From positions 1 through 24,481 of the forward strand of contig LJTS01000002.1 of the NCBI GenBank assembly GCA_001304425.1: DNA of 24,481 nt, read 5' to 3'. Numbering within the stretch: position 1 is the stretch's first letter; each line of letters opens with the position of its first letter. The translations under genes were made by a program, and so were the position numbers. Positions 1-9,152 of this stretch are shown piece by piece. The notes beneath the pieces were generated by a model that worked only from the letters and a program-made list of their open reading frames with translations, did no database searches and was not told the origin of the DNA. The stretch is from Betaproteobacteria bacterium SG8_40. Lineage in GTDB: Bacteria > Pseudomonadota > Gammaproteobacteria > Burkholderiales > Eutrophovitaceae.

Positions 1-401
<401 letters not shown>

Positions 402-679
402 TCGCCTGGCCGGCCGCGCCTTCTCCTTTCTTGAGCGGGCTGCGCCGCAAGAACTCGGCGATTTCCCTCGGATAGCCCGATATCGCTCTGGGCGGTAGCG
501 CCTCAGTCACTTCGTCGTAGTCGTAAATTTGCCCGGCCTGTGTCCCCGCGAGCTGATTGGCGTGGGTGAGGATAGTCGTCAAGAGCGTATCGAGATCGAG
601 TGTCGAACTCACCGCTTCACCGATCTCGCCGAGCGATTTGAGCTCGTCGACGGATTGCCCGAGTTCTTTCGTGCGTGCC

Positions 680-3600
680 TCAAGCTCGGTGAACATCCGC
701 GTGTTTTCCATCGCGATCACCGCCTGGTCGGCAAAGGTCTGTAGCAGTTCGACCTGCTTGTCCGAGAACGCACCGGCTTCCTTGCGGTAAACGTTTACGA
801 CGCCGATCGAAAGCCCTTGGCGGGTCATCGGCACCGCGAGCATGGCGCGGTACCCAAACCGCTTCGCGGCGGCTTTCGCCCAGGCGAACTCGGTCTCAGA
901 CACTGCCGTGAAGTCGGGAATGTGAATCGGTTGACCATCCAGGACAGCCCGTCCCGCCACCGACTCCCGCTCGAGCGGAACGCGCAATCCAATCGCGACC
1001 GGTAGCACCGAACCAAATTGTGCGTCAACCCGCAGCGAGTCGCCCTCCACACGCTCGATTAGCGCATCGCTAGCACCGCACAAGCGGGCCGCGCTCTCAA
1101 CCAGCGCATCCAACACGGGCTGAATATCGGTCGTCGAGGTGCTGATGACTTTGAGGATCTCGGCGGTCGCGGTCTGCCGTGCCAGCGCCTCTGCCCTCTC
1201 TTTTAACAACTGCGTATTCTCCATCGCTATGACCGCCTGATCGGCGAAGCTCTGGAGTAGTTTGATCTGCTTGTCCTCGAAAGGGCTGACTTCGTTACGG
1301 CGGATGCTGATTGTGCCGAGCACAACCCCTTGGCTGAGCAGCGGAACCGAAAGCATAGTGCGGTACCCGGCCTTCTTCGCAAACGTTTTCGCCCAGGCGA
1401 ACTCGGCATCCGGCAGTGCCAACATATCGGGGATATGAACCGGTTGACGGTCCAGGGCAGCCCGTCCCGCCACCGACTGCCGTTCGAGCGGGGCGGCCAA
1501 GCCAACAGAGAGTTTCACCGCTGTGCCATATTGAGCGGTAACCCGAAGCGAATCGCCTTCGATGCGTTGGATAATCACGTCGTTCGCGTTGCATAAGCGG
1601 GCCGCGCTTTCAGCCAGCACATCGAACACGGGCTGGACGTCAGTTGGCGAGGTGCTGATCACGCGCAGGACCTCGCTCATCGCCGTCTGCTGGGCCAGCG
1701 CCTCCTGGGTCTCGGTGAACATCCGCGTGTTCTCGATCGCGATCACCGCCTGGTCGGCAAAGGTCTCGAGCAGTGCGATCTGTTTGTCCGAGAACGGACC
1801 GGCTTCCTTGCGGCGAACGCCAATGATGCCGATGGCAACCCCCTGGCTCAGCATCGGCACCGCGACCATGGCACGGTACCCCAACCGCTTCCCTGCACCT
1901 TTTGCCCAACCGAACTCGGCCTCAGACACCGCCTGCAGATCGGGGACATGAACCGATTGACCTTCCAGGACGGCCCGCCCCGCCACCGACTGCCGCTCAA
2001 CCGGGACGCGCACGCCAACCGATTCCTTTACCGTGACGCCATGATGGGCATAAACCATCAGCGAATCGCCTTCCACGCGCTGGATCATCGCATCGCTGGC
2101 GCCGCACAAGCGGGCCGCGCTCTCAGCCAGCTCATCAAGCACAGGCTGAATGTCAGTTGGCGAGCTGCTGATCACGCGCAGGACCTCGCTAACCGCCAAC
2201 TGCTGAGTCAGCGCCTCCTGGGTCTCAGCGAACATCCGCGTGTTCTCGATTGCGATCACCGCCTGATCGGCGAAAGTCTGGAGCAACTCGACCTGCTTGT
2301 CCGAGAACGCACCGGCCTCCTTGCGGCGAACACCGATTGTGCCGATCGCAACCCCTCGGCTGAGCAGCGGCACCGCGAGCATGGCGCGGTACCCATACTT
2401 TTTCCCGGCAGCTTTCGCCCAGGCGAACTCATCCTCAGGCAATGCCATCAAGTCGGGTACGTGAATCGGTTGACCATCCAGGACGGCCCGTCCCGAGACC
2501 GACTGACGCTCGAGGGGAACGCGCACGCCAACCGTATCCGCCACCTCCGAGCCATATTGGGCATAAATCATCAGCGAATCGTCTTCCACGCGGTGGACAA
2601 CCGCGTCGGTCGCGCCGCACAACCGGGCCGCGCTCTCGACCAGCACTTCCATCACCGGCTGCAGGCCGGTCGTTGAGGTGCTGATGACCTTGAGAACATT
2701 GGCGGTCGCGGCCTCCCGTTCCAGCGCCTCCTGCCTCTCTTTTAGCAACCGCGTATTTCCCATCGCGATGACCGCCTGGTCGGCAAAGGTCTCGAGAAGT
2801 GCGATCTGTTTGTCCGAGAACGGACCGGCTTCCTTGCGGCGAACGCCAATGATGCCGATGGCAACCCCCTGGCTCAGCATCGGCACTGCGAGCATGCTGC
2901 GGTACCTGGCCTTCTTCGCATAGGCTTTCGCCCAGGCGAACTCGGTGTCCGGCATTGCCAACAGATCGGCGATATGAATCGTTTGCATATCCAGAACAGC
3001 CCGTCCCGCCACCGACTGCCGCTCGAGCGGGGCAAGCACGCCGACACTGTGTTTGACCGCTGTGCCATATTGAGCGAAAACCCGAAGCCCGTCGCCTTCC
3101 ACGCGCTGGATCATCGCATCGGTGGCGCCGCACAACCGGGCCGCACTCTCAGCCAGCGCATCCATCACCGGCTGCAGATCAGTCGTCGAGGTGCTGATGA
3201 TCTTGAGGATCCCGGCGGTCGCGGCCTCCCGTTCCAGCGCCTCTTGCCTATCTTTTAGCAACCGCGTATTCCCGATCGCGATGACCGCCTGGTTGGCGAA
3301 AGTCTGGAGCAACTCGACCTGCTTGTCCGAGAACGCACCGGCTTCCTTGCGGCGAACACCGATTGCGCCGATCGCAGCCCCTTGGCTGAGCAGCGGCATC
3401 GCGAGCATGGCGCGGTACCCAAACCGCTTCGCGGCGGCCTTCGCCCAGGCGAACTCGGCGTCTGGCAAGTCCATCGTGTCCGGGACGTGAACCGGTTGAC
3501 CATCCAGAACGGCCCGGCCCGTCAGCGACTGCCGCTCGAGGGGGACGCGCACGCCAACCGTATCCGCCACCTCCGAGCCATATTGAGCATAAATCATCAG

Positions 3601-3757
3601 CGAATCGTCTTCCACGCGGTGGACAACCGCGTCGGTCGCGCCGCACAAGCGTGCCGCGCTCTCGACCAGCGTATCCATCACCGACTGCAGGTCGGTCGTC
3701 GAGGTGCTGATGACCTTGAGAATCTCGGCAGTTGCGGTCTGCCGTTCCAGCAATTCG
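680..3757 (-). repeat. Six tandem GAF coding repeats with an exact 513-bp period
   Basis: The plus-strand landmark gaggtgctgat (gagctgctgat in one copy) recurs at 1136, 1649, 2162, 2675, 3188 and 3701. Every interval is exactly 513 bases, or 171 codons. Nucleotide similarity between units is high over long blocks, such as the segments coding ESAARLCGA and RRKEAG. The array therefore looks like the product of unequal crossing-over or gene conversion. Boundaries are approximate because the unit phase is arbitrary. Confidence 0.9.
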
Positions 3758-4281
3758 GTCGATTTACGTTCGTGCTCTTCCAACTGTGACTGCAGGCGCT
3801 CATGATCGACCATCGTGGCTAGACAAGATGCAAGATCGAGAAGCAGGCGCAGGCACTTTGCAGTCAGCTCCGTTCCGTTGTACTCGTTATCGGCCACCAG
3901 CAAACCCAATGGTTCGCCGCTGCCAATAAGTGGCGCGGCAAAGTAGCTGGTCGACTGAACTGCGCGGAACGCAGGAGGCATCTGCGGAAGCTTTGCATCG
4001 GCGCCGCTAACCAGCAGCGCAGTCTTTTCGCGCAGAGACTTTGCCATCGCGCCGGCTTTTGCGAGTTGAATCTTCGGCCGTTTCTTGAGCGATTGCTTGT
4101 CCCGTTGCAACAGACCCGATCCGACCACATAGAGCAGCCGATCGCCTTCCGGCGCGAGCGCCCAGAGATGCAAGCGATCAACGCCCGCTACCTCGCGCGC
4201 CACTTCCATGATTTGCAGCAAACGCTGCTCAAGCGGATGGCCTTCATGCGCGGCCTCGACTGGGGGAATAATCTGCTTCAT

Positions 4282-4620
4282 CGATGTGTTTTCCGGGAAA
4301 CCCGATGCGTGAAGGCGTATGTGCACAGTTCCACTTTGGCCGCACTGCCTGGCGAATTTGAACTGACCGCGTTCAGCTTGACCCTAGCGGTCGCCTTTGT
4401 CCGGCGCAAACAGCGACCAATACTCCTCGACGTCAGTGTCTTGCGGTACCGATCATATCCGAAAAGCGGAGCCGAACTGTTTATGTAATGACATGCCTTC
4501 ATCGCGCGGATTGGTTAGGCCGTATCTGGTTCCCGGTTCTGCGACAAGCCGGCATCGACAAAGATATTACCCTATTCAGCCAGTTTGTCCGTGGTTTCAC
4601 CCAAACATCGAAAATTCAAA
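4282..4620. other. Intergenic region without a convincing gene
   Basis: About 340 bases lie between the start of the GAF kinase and the terminator of the DUF3237 gene. Short open frames exist on both strands, but none has a ribosome site plus recognisable protein character. The promoter of the kinase should be here; I could not pick a convincing -35/-10 pair. Confidence 0.5.
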
Positions 4621-4621
4621 G

Positions 4622-4651
4622 AAAAAAAACGGGGCGGTTAAAGGCCGCCCC
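4622..4651 (-). terminator. Rho-independent terminator of the DUF3237 gene
   Basis: On the minus strand a stem GGGGCGG/CCGCCCC (4631-4651) with a 7-base loop is followed, after one G, by a run of eight T (4629 down to 4622). It lies 26 bases downstream of the DUF3237 stop codon. This is the best intrinsic terminator in the window. Confidence 0.9.
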
Positions 4652-4677
4652 GAAACCCGGAGAGAGAAGCGGGAAAA

Positions 4678-5223
4678 TCAGCGCACGACGTAAACGTCGT
4701 AGCGTACGTAAGAGCGCTCGGGGTTGACTTGCACCTCAGCCATCTTGCCGACTGCCTGCACGCCATTCAGCCAGCCGTACTTCTCTGAACTCGTCTGAAA
4801 TGTTGGAGCGGTGATGAAGTAAATACCGTCTTCGGGAGTAATTCGCGCACCGTTGACCAGTTTTTCGTAACTCTTTTCACTGTGCTGGATGATCCCGTTG
4901 TAAGTGATGTAAATCAGCTCGCCGTCATCAGTCTCAAGGGTTGCGCGAACGTCAAGCCTGGCGACACCCGACGGCATGATGCGCAGCCAGTCGCATGGGC
5001 CGCCGGTAAATGAACCATTGATGCCGGGTCCGCGTGCCCAGCCGCCCGGTTTGCAAGTGTAGATGTACAACGAGTCATTTATCACCTGCGGCAATTCGAG
5101 CTCCGCCTCATACGTCATCAGGTACTCCAGTTTCGGTGAAGCCACTTCCTGCGCCGTGGCCATGCCTGTGAACGACAGGAAAACAAGTGCCAAACCGAGA
5201 TAAGCAAGTGAACGAGTCATCAT
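4678..5223 (-). CDS. Exported DUF3237 domain protein
   Basis: The 181-residue protein has an N-terminal signal peptide (hydrophobic YLGLALVFLSF, likely cleavage after TAQ or ATA near residue 25). The rest is a single DUF3237 domain: LEYLMTYEAEL near the mature N-terminus, GPGINGSFTGG, DWLRIMPSGVARLDVRATLETDDG in two pieces, GIYFITAPTF and the terminal VRYDVYVVR strand. The domain is a small beta-barrel fold of unknown biochemical role. Export is unusual for the family, whose members are mostly predicted cytosolic (from memory). AAGGAGGAGG lies 6-7 bases upstream of the first ATG, which fixes the start. The gene is divergent from the Tat-exported amidohydrolase and forms its own unit, closed by a strong terminator. 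Confidence 0.85.
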   Translation of the reverse strand: MMTRSLAYLGLALVFLSFTGMATAQEVASPKLEYLMTYEAELELPQVINDSLYIYTCKPGGWARGPGINGSFTGGPCDWLRIMPSGVARLDVRATLETDDGELIYITYNGIIQHSEKSYEKLVNGARITPEDGIYFITAPTFQTSSEKYGWLNGVQAVGKMAEVQVNPERSYVRYDVYVVR

Positions 5224-5308
5224 TCGTTAACCTCCTCCTTAGAAACTTCTTTCAAGCGTGTGCAGCGCAGACTACATCGAGGAGGATTACGAATAGCTTA
5301 CCGATAGC

Positions 5309-5336
5309 CGCTGGAACGCCAGCGCGCTCTCGCGCT
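5309..5336. promoter_or_regulatory. Two mutually exclusive stem-loops in the divergent intergenic region
   Basis: The stem CGCTGG-AACG-CCAGCG (5309-5324) overlaps a second stem AGCGCG-CTCT-CGCGCT (5321-5336) by four bases, so only one can form at a time. They lie between the divergent DUF3237 and amidohydrolase genes (spacer 5224-5477). Short GC-rich stems arise easily by chance here; a regulatory role is only a possibility. Confidence 0.2.
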
Positions 5337-5477
5337 ATCCTTGCTCCGGTTCGCTGCTATAGCGACACCAGGACGTGCAGCCGCTAAACTCATCCCCAGC
5401 CGTAGCCACGGCGGCCGGTCACCAGCGTTGACCGGGATGTGATCTGCGCGAAAGCAATCGGAAAGGCGGAAACAGCA

Positions 5478-6731
5478 ATGAGCAAGCTCGACCGGCGACA
5501 GTTTCTGACGTGTGCTGCTGCAATCAGCGGTGCGGCCCTGATTCCCGGCACCTTGCGGGCGAACGACGACGGTCGTCTGGATCTCCTGATACGTGGCGGG
5601 AAAGTACTCGACCCAGGCCAGAAACTTCAGGGTCGATACGACATTGGCATTCGCTGGGGCCGGATCGTACGGGTCGAGCCGACAATCCCGCTCGAGACCG
5701 CGAAGCACGTTATCGATGCCGGCGGCAACCTGGTTGTCCCCGGGCTCGTTGATTTGCATACGCACGTCTATCCGCTGGGCTCGGCGCTAGGCTTGCCGGC
5801 CGACGAACTCACTCCCTATACGGCGACAACAACCTACGTCTCCGCCGGCGACGCAGGCGCGAACAACTTCGGCGCTTTCAGGCATCACGTGATGGGCGCC
5901 ACGCGCAGCCGCATGTTCGCGTTCATTCACATCTCGCGTATCGGCCTGGCCGGCTTTCCTGTCGGCGAAGAACTCAATATCGATTACCTTGACGTCGATG
6001 CCGCGGCGAAATGCCTGGCGGAAAACAGTGATGTCGCACTCGGGATCAAGGTGCGCATTTCCCGAAATGTCGTCGGTGACAACGGCCTTGAGCCGTTGCG
6101 CCGCGCCCTGGTCGCGGCCGAGGCTGCCGGCACCGGCGCGCGCGTCATGTGCCACATTGGCGATGCACCGGGCAACCTGTCGACGTTGCTGGACATGCTA
6201 CGTCCCGGCGACATTCTCACCCATTCCTATAGCGGTGCCGGCAACAACGTCGTGCAAAACGGAAAGCTGCTGCCGGCCGCGCTGGCGGCGAAACAACGCG
6301 GCGTCATTATCGACGTCGGCCATGGCGGCGGCAGCTTCGATTACACGATCGCAGAACCGGCAATCGACCAGGGACTGATGCCCGATACCATCAGCAGCGA
6401 CATTCATGCACTCAGCGGGAATTCTCCGGGCATGCCGTACCTGCCCTGGGTAATGAGCAAATTCCTCAATCTCGGTCTGTCCATCGAACAGGTGGTGGCT
6501 CTCGCCACGTCGGCACCGGCCGGAGTCATCAACCGCGTCGACAAACTCGGCACCCTGCAAACCGGTGCCCCCGCCGACGTGTCGGTGCTGGAACTGATCG
6601 AAGAACCGGTGGAATTCGTCGACACCAGGAATAACCGCCGCAGCGGCACGCGCTGGCTGAAACCCTTGCACACAGTGCGCGCTGGCGTTGCCTTCGGCCG
6701 ACCCTATCCGATGCCGTTCAATTATCCCTGA
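5478..6731 (+). CDS. Tat-exported amidohydrolase (amidohydrolase/deacetylase family metallohydrolase)
   Basis: The product has 417 residues from the ATG at 5478. The N-terminus carries a twin-arginine signal (DRRQFL at 5-10, then a hydrophobic stretch ending near TLRAND), so the enzyme probably folds with its metals before export. The amidohydrolase barrel shows the usual ligands: HTH at 94-96 within VDLHTHVYP, Lys191 in GIKVRIS as the candidate carboxylated bridging lysine, His226 (MCHIGD), His249 (LTHSYSG) and Asp308 (SSDIH). This fits a binuclear dihydroorotase-like hydrolase acting on a cyclic amide or N-acyl compound; the substrate is not evident. The upstream in-frame ATG at 5439 would add 13 residues ahead of the Tat motif and lacks a good ribosome site, whereas AAGGCGG precedes 5478. 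It is transcribed alone and converges on the peroxiredoxin gene. Confidence 0.87.
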   Translation: MSKLDRRQFLTCAAAISGAALIPGTLRANDDGRLDLLIRGGKVLDPGQKLQGRYDIGIRWGRIVRVEPTIPLETAKHVIDAGGNLVVPGLVDLHTHVYPLGSALGLPADELTPYTATTTYVSAGDAGANNFGAFRHHVMGATRSRMFAFIHISRIGLAGFPVGEELNIDYLDVDAAAKCLAENSDVALGIKVRISRNVVGDNGLEPLRRALVAAEAAGTGARVMCHIGDAPGNLSTLLDMLRPGDILTHSYSGAGNNVVQNGKLLPAALAAKQRGVIIDVGHGGGSFDYTIAEPAIDQGLMPDTISSDIHALSGNSPGMPYLPWVMSKFLNLGLSIEQVVALATSAPAGVINRVDKLGTLQTGAPADVSVLELIEEPVEFVDTRNNRRSGTRWLKPLHTVRAGVAFGRPYPMPFNYP

Positions 6732-6770
6732 GGCGATCGCGCGTGCGCCTTGCGGAATCTTGCCGCGCGT

Positions 6771-7439
6771 TCAACCGGCTTGCGGCTCCGCGGCCTGCAT
6801 GGCCCTGACTGCGGCGAGCACGTCCGCAGGCTCGAGGCGGTTACGGTACTCGGGATCGACGTACGCGAGTGCTATGCGGCCATTGGGAGCAATCACGTAG
6901 GTGGCCGGTATCGGCAGATGCCATGCGCCGTCGGCATTGATCTGCGACAGATCCTTGCCCATACCGATGTAGGCCTCGCGAAGCGCGTCCGACAGATCGA
7001 ACAACACGCCGTAGGCTTTAGCCGCTTTTGCCTCGATGTCAGACAGCACTTCGAATTCGAGCGCATTTTTCTCCCGCGTGGAGAGCGATGCGTCAGATGG
7101 TTCGGGAGAAATCGCCACGAGCGTCGCACCCAGTGCCCGCAGCTCCGGCAGGACGCGCTGGTATGCCCGTAGCTGCAGATTGCAGTACGGGCACCAGCCA
7201 CCTCGATAGAAAGTCAGGACGACCGGGCCAGCAGCAAGCAACGCCGACAACTCAACACGCTTTCCCAGCGCGTTCGGCAATGCGAAATCCGGCGCCATGT
7301 CGCCTTCGCCAGCTGCGCGGCGCGCGATGCCGCTGTCGATCAACTCGTCGACACCCGCCTGGATCGTTTCGATCAGTTCGCCGGACGCGCGCTGCCTGAA
7401 TTTTGCGAGCTGCTGTTCCAGTTCATCCCTGAGCGTCAC
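6771..7439 (-). CDS. Peroxiredoxin-like (AhpC/TSA) protein
   Basis: The protein has 222 residues from a GTG start. A thioredoxin fold is evident from MAPDFALPNALGK, VVLTFYRGGWCPYC and the later IPATYVIAPNGRIALAYVDPEYRNR, read in pieces. The motif GGWCPYC has cysteines at 83 and 86. The first is the likely peroxidatic cysteine, and the CxxC spacing is typical of the 'peroxiredoxin-like' branch, not of classical 2-Cys AhpC. The role is probably thiol-dependent reduction of peroxides in the cytoplasm; no signal peptide is seen. I chose GTG at 7439 because GGAGG lies five bases before it. A longer frame reaching 7508 has an arginine-rich unconserved extension. It lies 46 bases downstream of a DUF1330-like remnant on the same strand. 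Confidence 0.85.
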   Translation of the reverse strand: MTLRDELEQQLAKFRQRASGELIETIQAGVDELIDSGIARRAAGEGDMAPDFALPNALGKRVELSALLAAGPVVLTFYRGGWCPYCNLQLRAYQRVLPELRALGATLVAISPEPSDASLSTREKNALEFEVLSDIEAKAAKAYGVLFDLSDALREAYIGMGKDLSQINADGAWHLPIPATYVIAPNGRIALAYVDPEYRNRLEPADVLAAVRAMQAAEPQAG

Positions 7440-7485
7440 GTTGACCTCCGTGATTGATGAGCGCGCCAACGGCGTGGGACGGTAA

Positions 7486-7761
7486 TCAATGTCCGGTCGC
7501 CTGCGCACGGCAGCGCGTCACAGTCAGTTTGCTGAGCGCACTATCGCGCAATTCTGCCAGTTTCGCCACCCTCCGATCCTTCGTGAAACGGTCCCACGAT
7601 GCACGGTCGGGCCATTCGGTGACGCGCACTTCGGTCGGCAGGAAATCGCCCCATGCGGAACGGACCCCGGCGAATTGCACCGCTTGCCGGCCGCCATACT
7701 CTTCGGCGACAGGTTGAATCCGGGCGTCGTAATCGCGCAGGCGGTCTCGTTCTGCCTTGCT
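7486..7761 (-). pseudogene. Probable N-terminally truncated DUF1330-like protein remnant
   Basis: Between an in-frame TGA (7762-7764) and the stop at 7486 the minus strand reads about 91 codons. They resemble the DUF1330 ferredoxin-like fold: LRDYDARIQPVAEEYGGRQ, then GDFLPTEVRVTEWPDRASWD and a helix ending SKLTV. The first beta strand and an ATG are missing. The only ATG in frame at the right place (7765-7767) is followed at once by the TGA. A GTG at 7680 would give just 64 residues and lose half the fold. It may therefore be a decayed gene, or it may use a non-standard start such as CTG at 7740. It sits directly upstream of the peroxiredoxin-like gene on the same strand. Confidence 0.45.
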
Positions 7762-7789
7762 TCACATCGCCCGCGCCGAGTGCTACTTT
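7761..7789 (+). promoter_or_regulatory. Possible sigma-70 promoter for the small ORF and monooxygenase
   Basis: TTCACA (7761-7766, one mismatch to TTGACA) is separated by 17 bases from TACTTT (7784-7789), which is preceded by TG as in an extended -10. It lies 36 bases upstream of the ATG at 7825. The -10 match is weak. Confidence 0.3.
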
Positions 7790-7824
7790 ACGCGAGCAAC
7801 CGACATACAGGAGCGGGAAACGAC

Positions 7825-7959
7825 ATGAGCGAAGCGTTCGTGCAGCACCCCGGAAGCGTGGATGAATTCGCGGCGACGTTACTCGTTGTCGACAGCATTC
7901 GGAAATTCGCACCGCCGCCTGGCGTCAGGGTCCGCATCGTAGTCCCGTACCGCCGATGA
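7825..7959 (+). CDS. Small 44-residue protein, translationally coupled to the monooxygenase
   Basis: A short ORF starts at an ATG 11 bases after AGGAG. It ends in a TGA that shares four bases with the ATG of the next gene (ATGA overlap at 7956-7959). The protein begins MSEAFVQHPGSVDEFAATLL and ends VRVRIVVPYRR; I do not recognise a family. The overlap is the usual arrangement for coupled translation, which argues that the frame is used, whether as a real small protein or as a leader peptide. No signal peptide or membrane segment is seen. Confidence 0.5.
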   Translation: MSEAFVQHPGSVDEFAATLLVVDSIRKFAPPPGVRVRIVVPYRR

Positions 7960-9128
7960 AAGTCGCTGTCGTTGGAGGTTCGCTCGGCGGGTTGACTGCC
8001 GCCTTGTTGTTGCGCGATCTCGGCATCGGCGTTGACGTGTATGAGCGGTCACCAATGGTACTGGCGCAACGCGGCGCCGGCATCGGCTTCCTGCCGGAGA
8101 GCCAACGCTATCTGGTCGAACGCGCGGGTGTTGGACTGGACACCATCAGCGTTGCCACGTCCCGTCTGCGCTATCTGACGCGCGATGGTGCATTCGCCTA
8201 TGACGGCGCCCACCAGTACCGTTTCAGTTCATGGACGACGATTTACCGGGAACTGCTCGGGCGCATGCCGTCCGGGATCTATCATCTCGACCATGAGATG
8301 ACGGACTGGGAAGAGAGCAGTGACGGCGTCAACGTGCGCTTTGCCAACGGAAAGGCACAACGCGTTGATCTGCTGGTCTGTGCAGACGGCGTTGCGTCAA
8401 CCGCGCGTGCGCGGCTATTACCCGGGGTCAAACCACAATACGCCGGTTACGTATGCTGGCGCGGCATGGTGCCTGAAGCAGCGCTCGATGAAACGACGCA
8501 AGCGCTGTTTTCCGACGCGATCACCTACTATATCCATGCCAACAGTCAGGTACTCATCTATCCGATACCCGGACCGGATGGCTCGGTCAAGCGCGGCGAG
8601 CGTCTGCTCAATCTGGTCTGGTACCGCAACTATCTCGAAGGCGGCGATCTCGACGATCTGATGACCGACAACGGCGGCCAGCGAAGGGAAATCTCCTTGC
8701 CGCCGGGTGCCGCGAGCGAGCGCCACATCGCAGACATGCGTGCTACCGCAATGGCGCGCTTGCCAACTCCGATGGCGAAAGTGGTTCTGGCGGTCGACCA
8801 GCTTTTTCTGCAGGTGATTTACGATATCGACATTGACCGCATGGCGTTTGGGCGAATCTGCCTCATTGGCGATGCGGCGTTCGTCGCCCGGCCACATGCC
8901 GCGGCCGGGACTGCGAAAGCGGCGGCCGATGCATGGTCACTGGCGCAAGCGCTGACGGATGAACGGGATGCCGTTACGGCACTGAAAAAATGGGAGCCTG
9001 GCCAACTCGCGGTGGGACGGCAATTACTGGAGCGAACACGCCGCATGGGACGCCGCTCGCAATTCGATTGCAACTGGACACCGGGTGATCCGCAACTGCT
9101 GTTCGGCTTGCATGGCCCCGGCAGATAA
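7956..9128 (+). CDS. FAD-dependent aromatic-ring-type monooxygenase
   Basis: The 390-residue flavoprotein is of the p-hydroxybenzoate hydroxylase class. It has an N-terminal Rossmann motif VVGGSLGG (5-12) and Glu30 closing the second strand (VDVYE), which should bind the FAD ribose. A DG motif lies at CADGVAS (142-148), and the second FAD motif GDAAFVARPHAAAGTAKA starts at 305. That last motif resembles 2,6-dihydroxypyridine 3-monooxygenase and related N-heterocycle or phenol hydroxylases, so a hydroxylated aromatic or heterocyclic substrate with NAD(P)H is likely. The exact substrate is not deducible. The protein is cytosolic and of normal length. Its start overlaps the preceding 44-residue ORF by ATGA. 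It converges on the ABC binding-protein gene with only 24 bases between the two stops. Confidence 0.88.
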   Translation: MKVAVVGGSLGGLTAALLLRDLGIGVDVYERSPMVLAQRGAGIGFLPESQRYLVERAGVGLDTISVATSRLRYLTRDGAFAYDGAHQYRFSSWTTIYRELLGRMPSGIYHLDHEMTDWEESSDGVNVRFANGKAQRVDLLVCADGVASTARARLLPGVKPQYAGYVCWRGMVPEAALDETTQALFSDAITYYIHANSQVLIYPIPGPDGSVKRGERLLNLVWYRNYLEGGDLDDLMTDNGGQRREISLPPGAASERHIADMRATAMARLPTPMAKVVLAVDQLFLQVIYDIDIDRMAFGRICLIGDAAFVARPHAAAGTAKAAADAWSLAQALTDERDAVTALKKWEPGQLAVGRQLLERTRRMGRRSQFDCNWTPGDPQLLFGLHGPGR

Positions 9129-9152
9129 ACGCCGGCGCGTGTGAATGCAGTG

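Noticed and set aside
1948..2676. Long plus-strand frame (242 codons) opposite the GAF array, with several others in the same region
   Set aside because: It lies antisense to clearly conserved GAF repeats, has His/Arg/Pro-rich shadow composition and lacks a ribosome site. Similar frames recur in each repeat unit, as expected for the complement of a repeated gene.
5224..5477. Clear promoters in the divergent DUF3237/amidohydrolase spacer
   Set aside because: No -35/-10 pair with acceptable spacing stood out on either strand; only the weak overlapping hairpins are reported.
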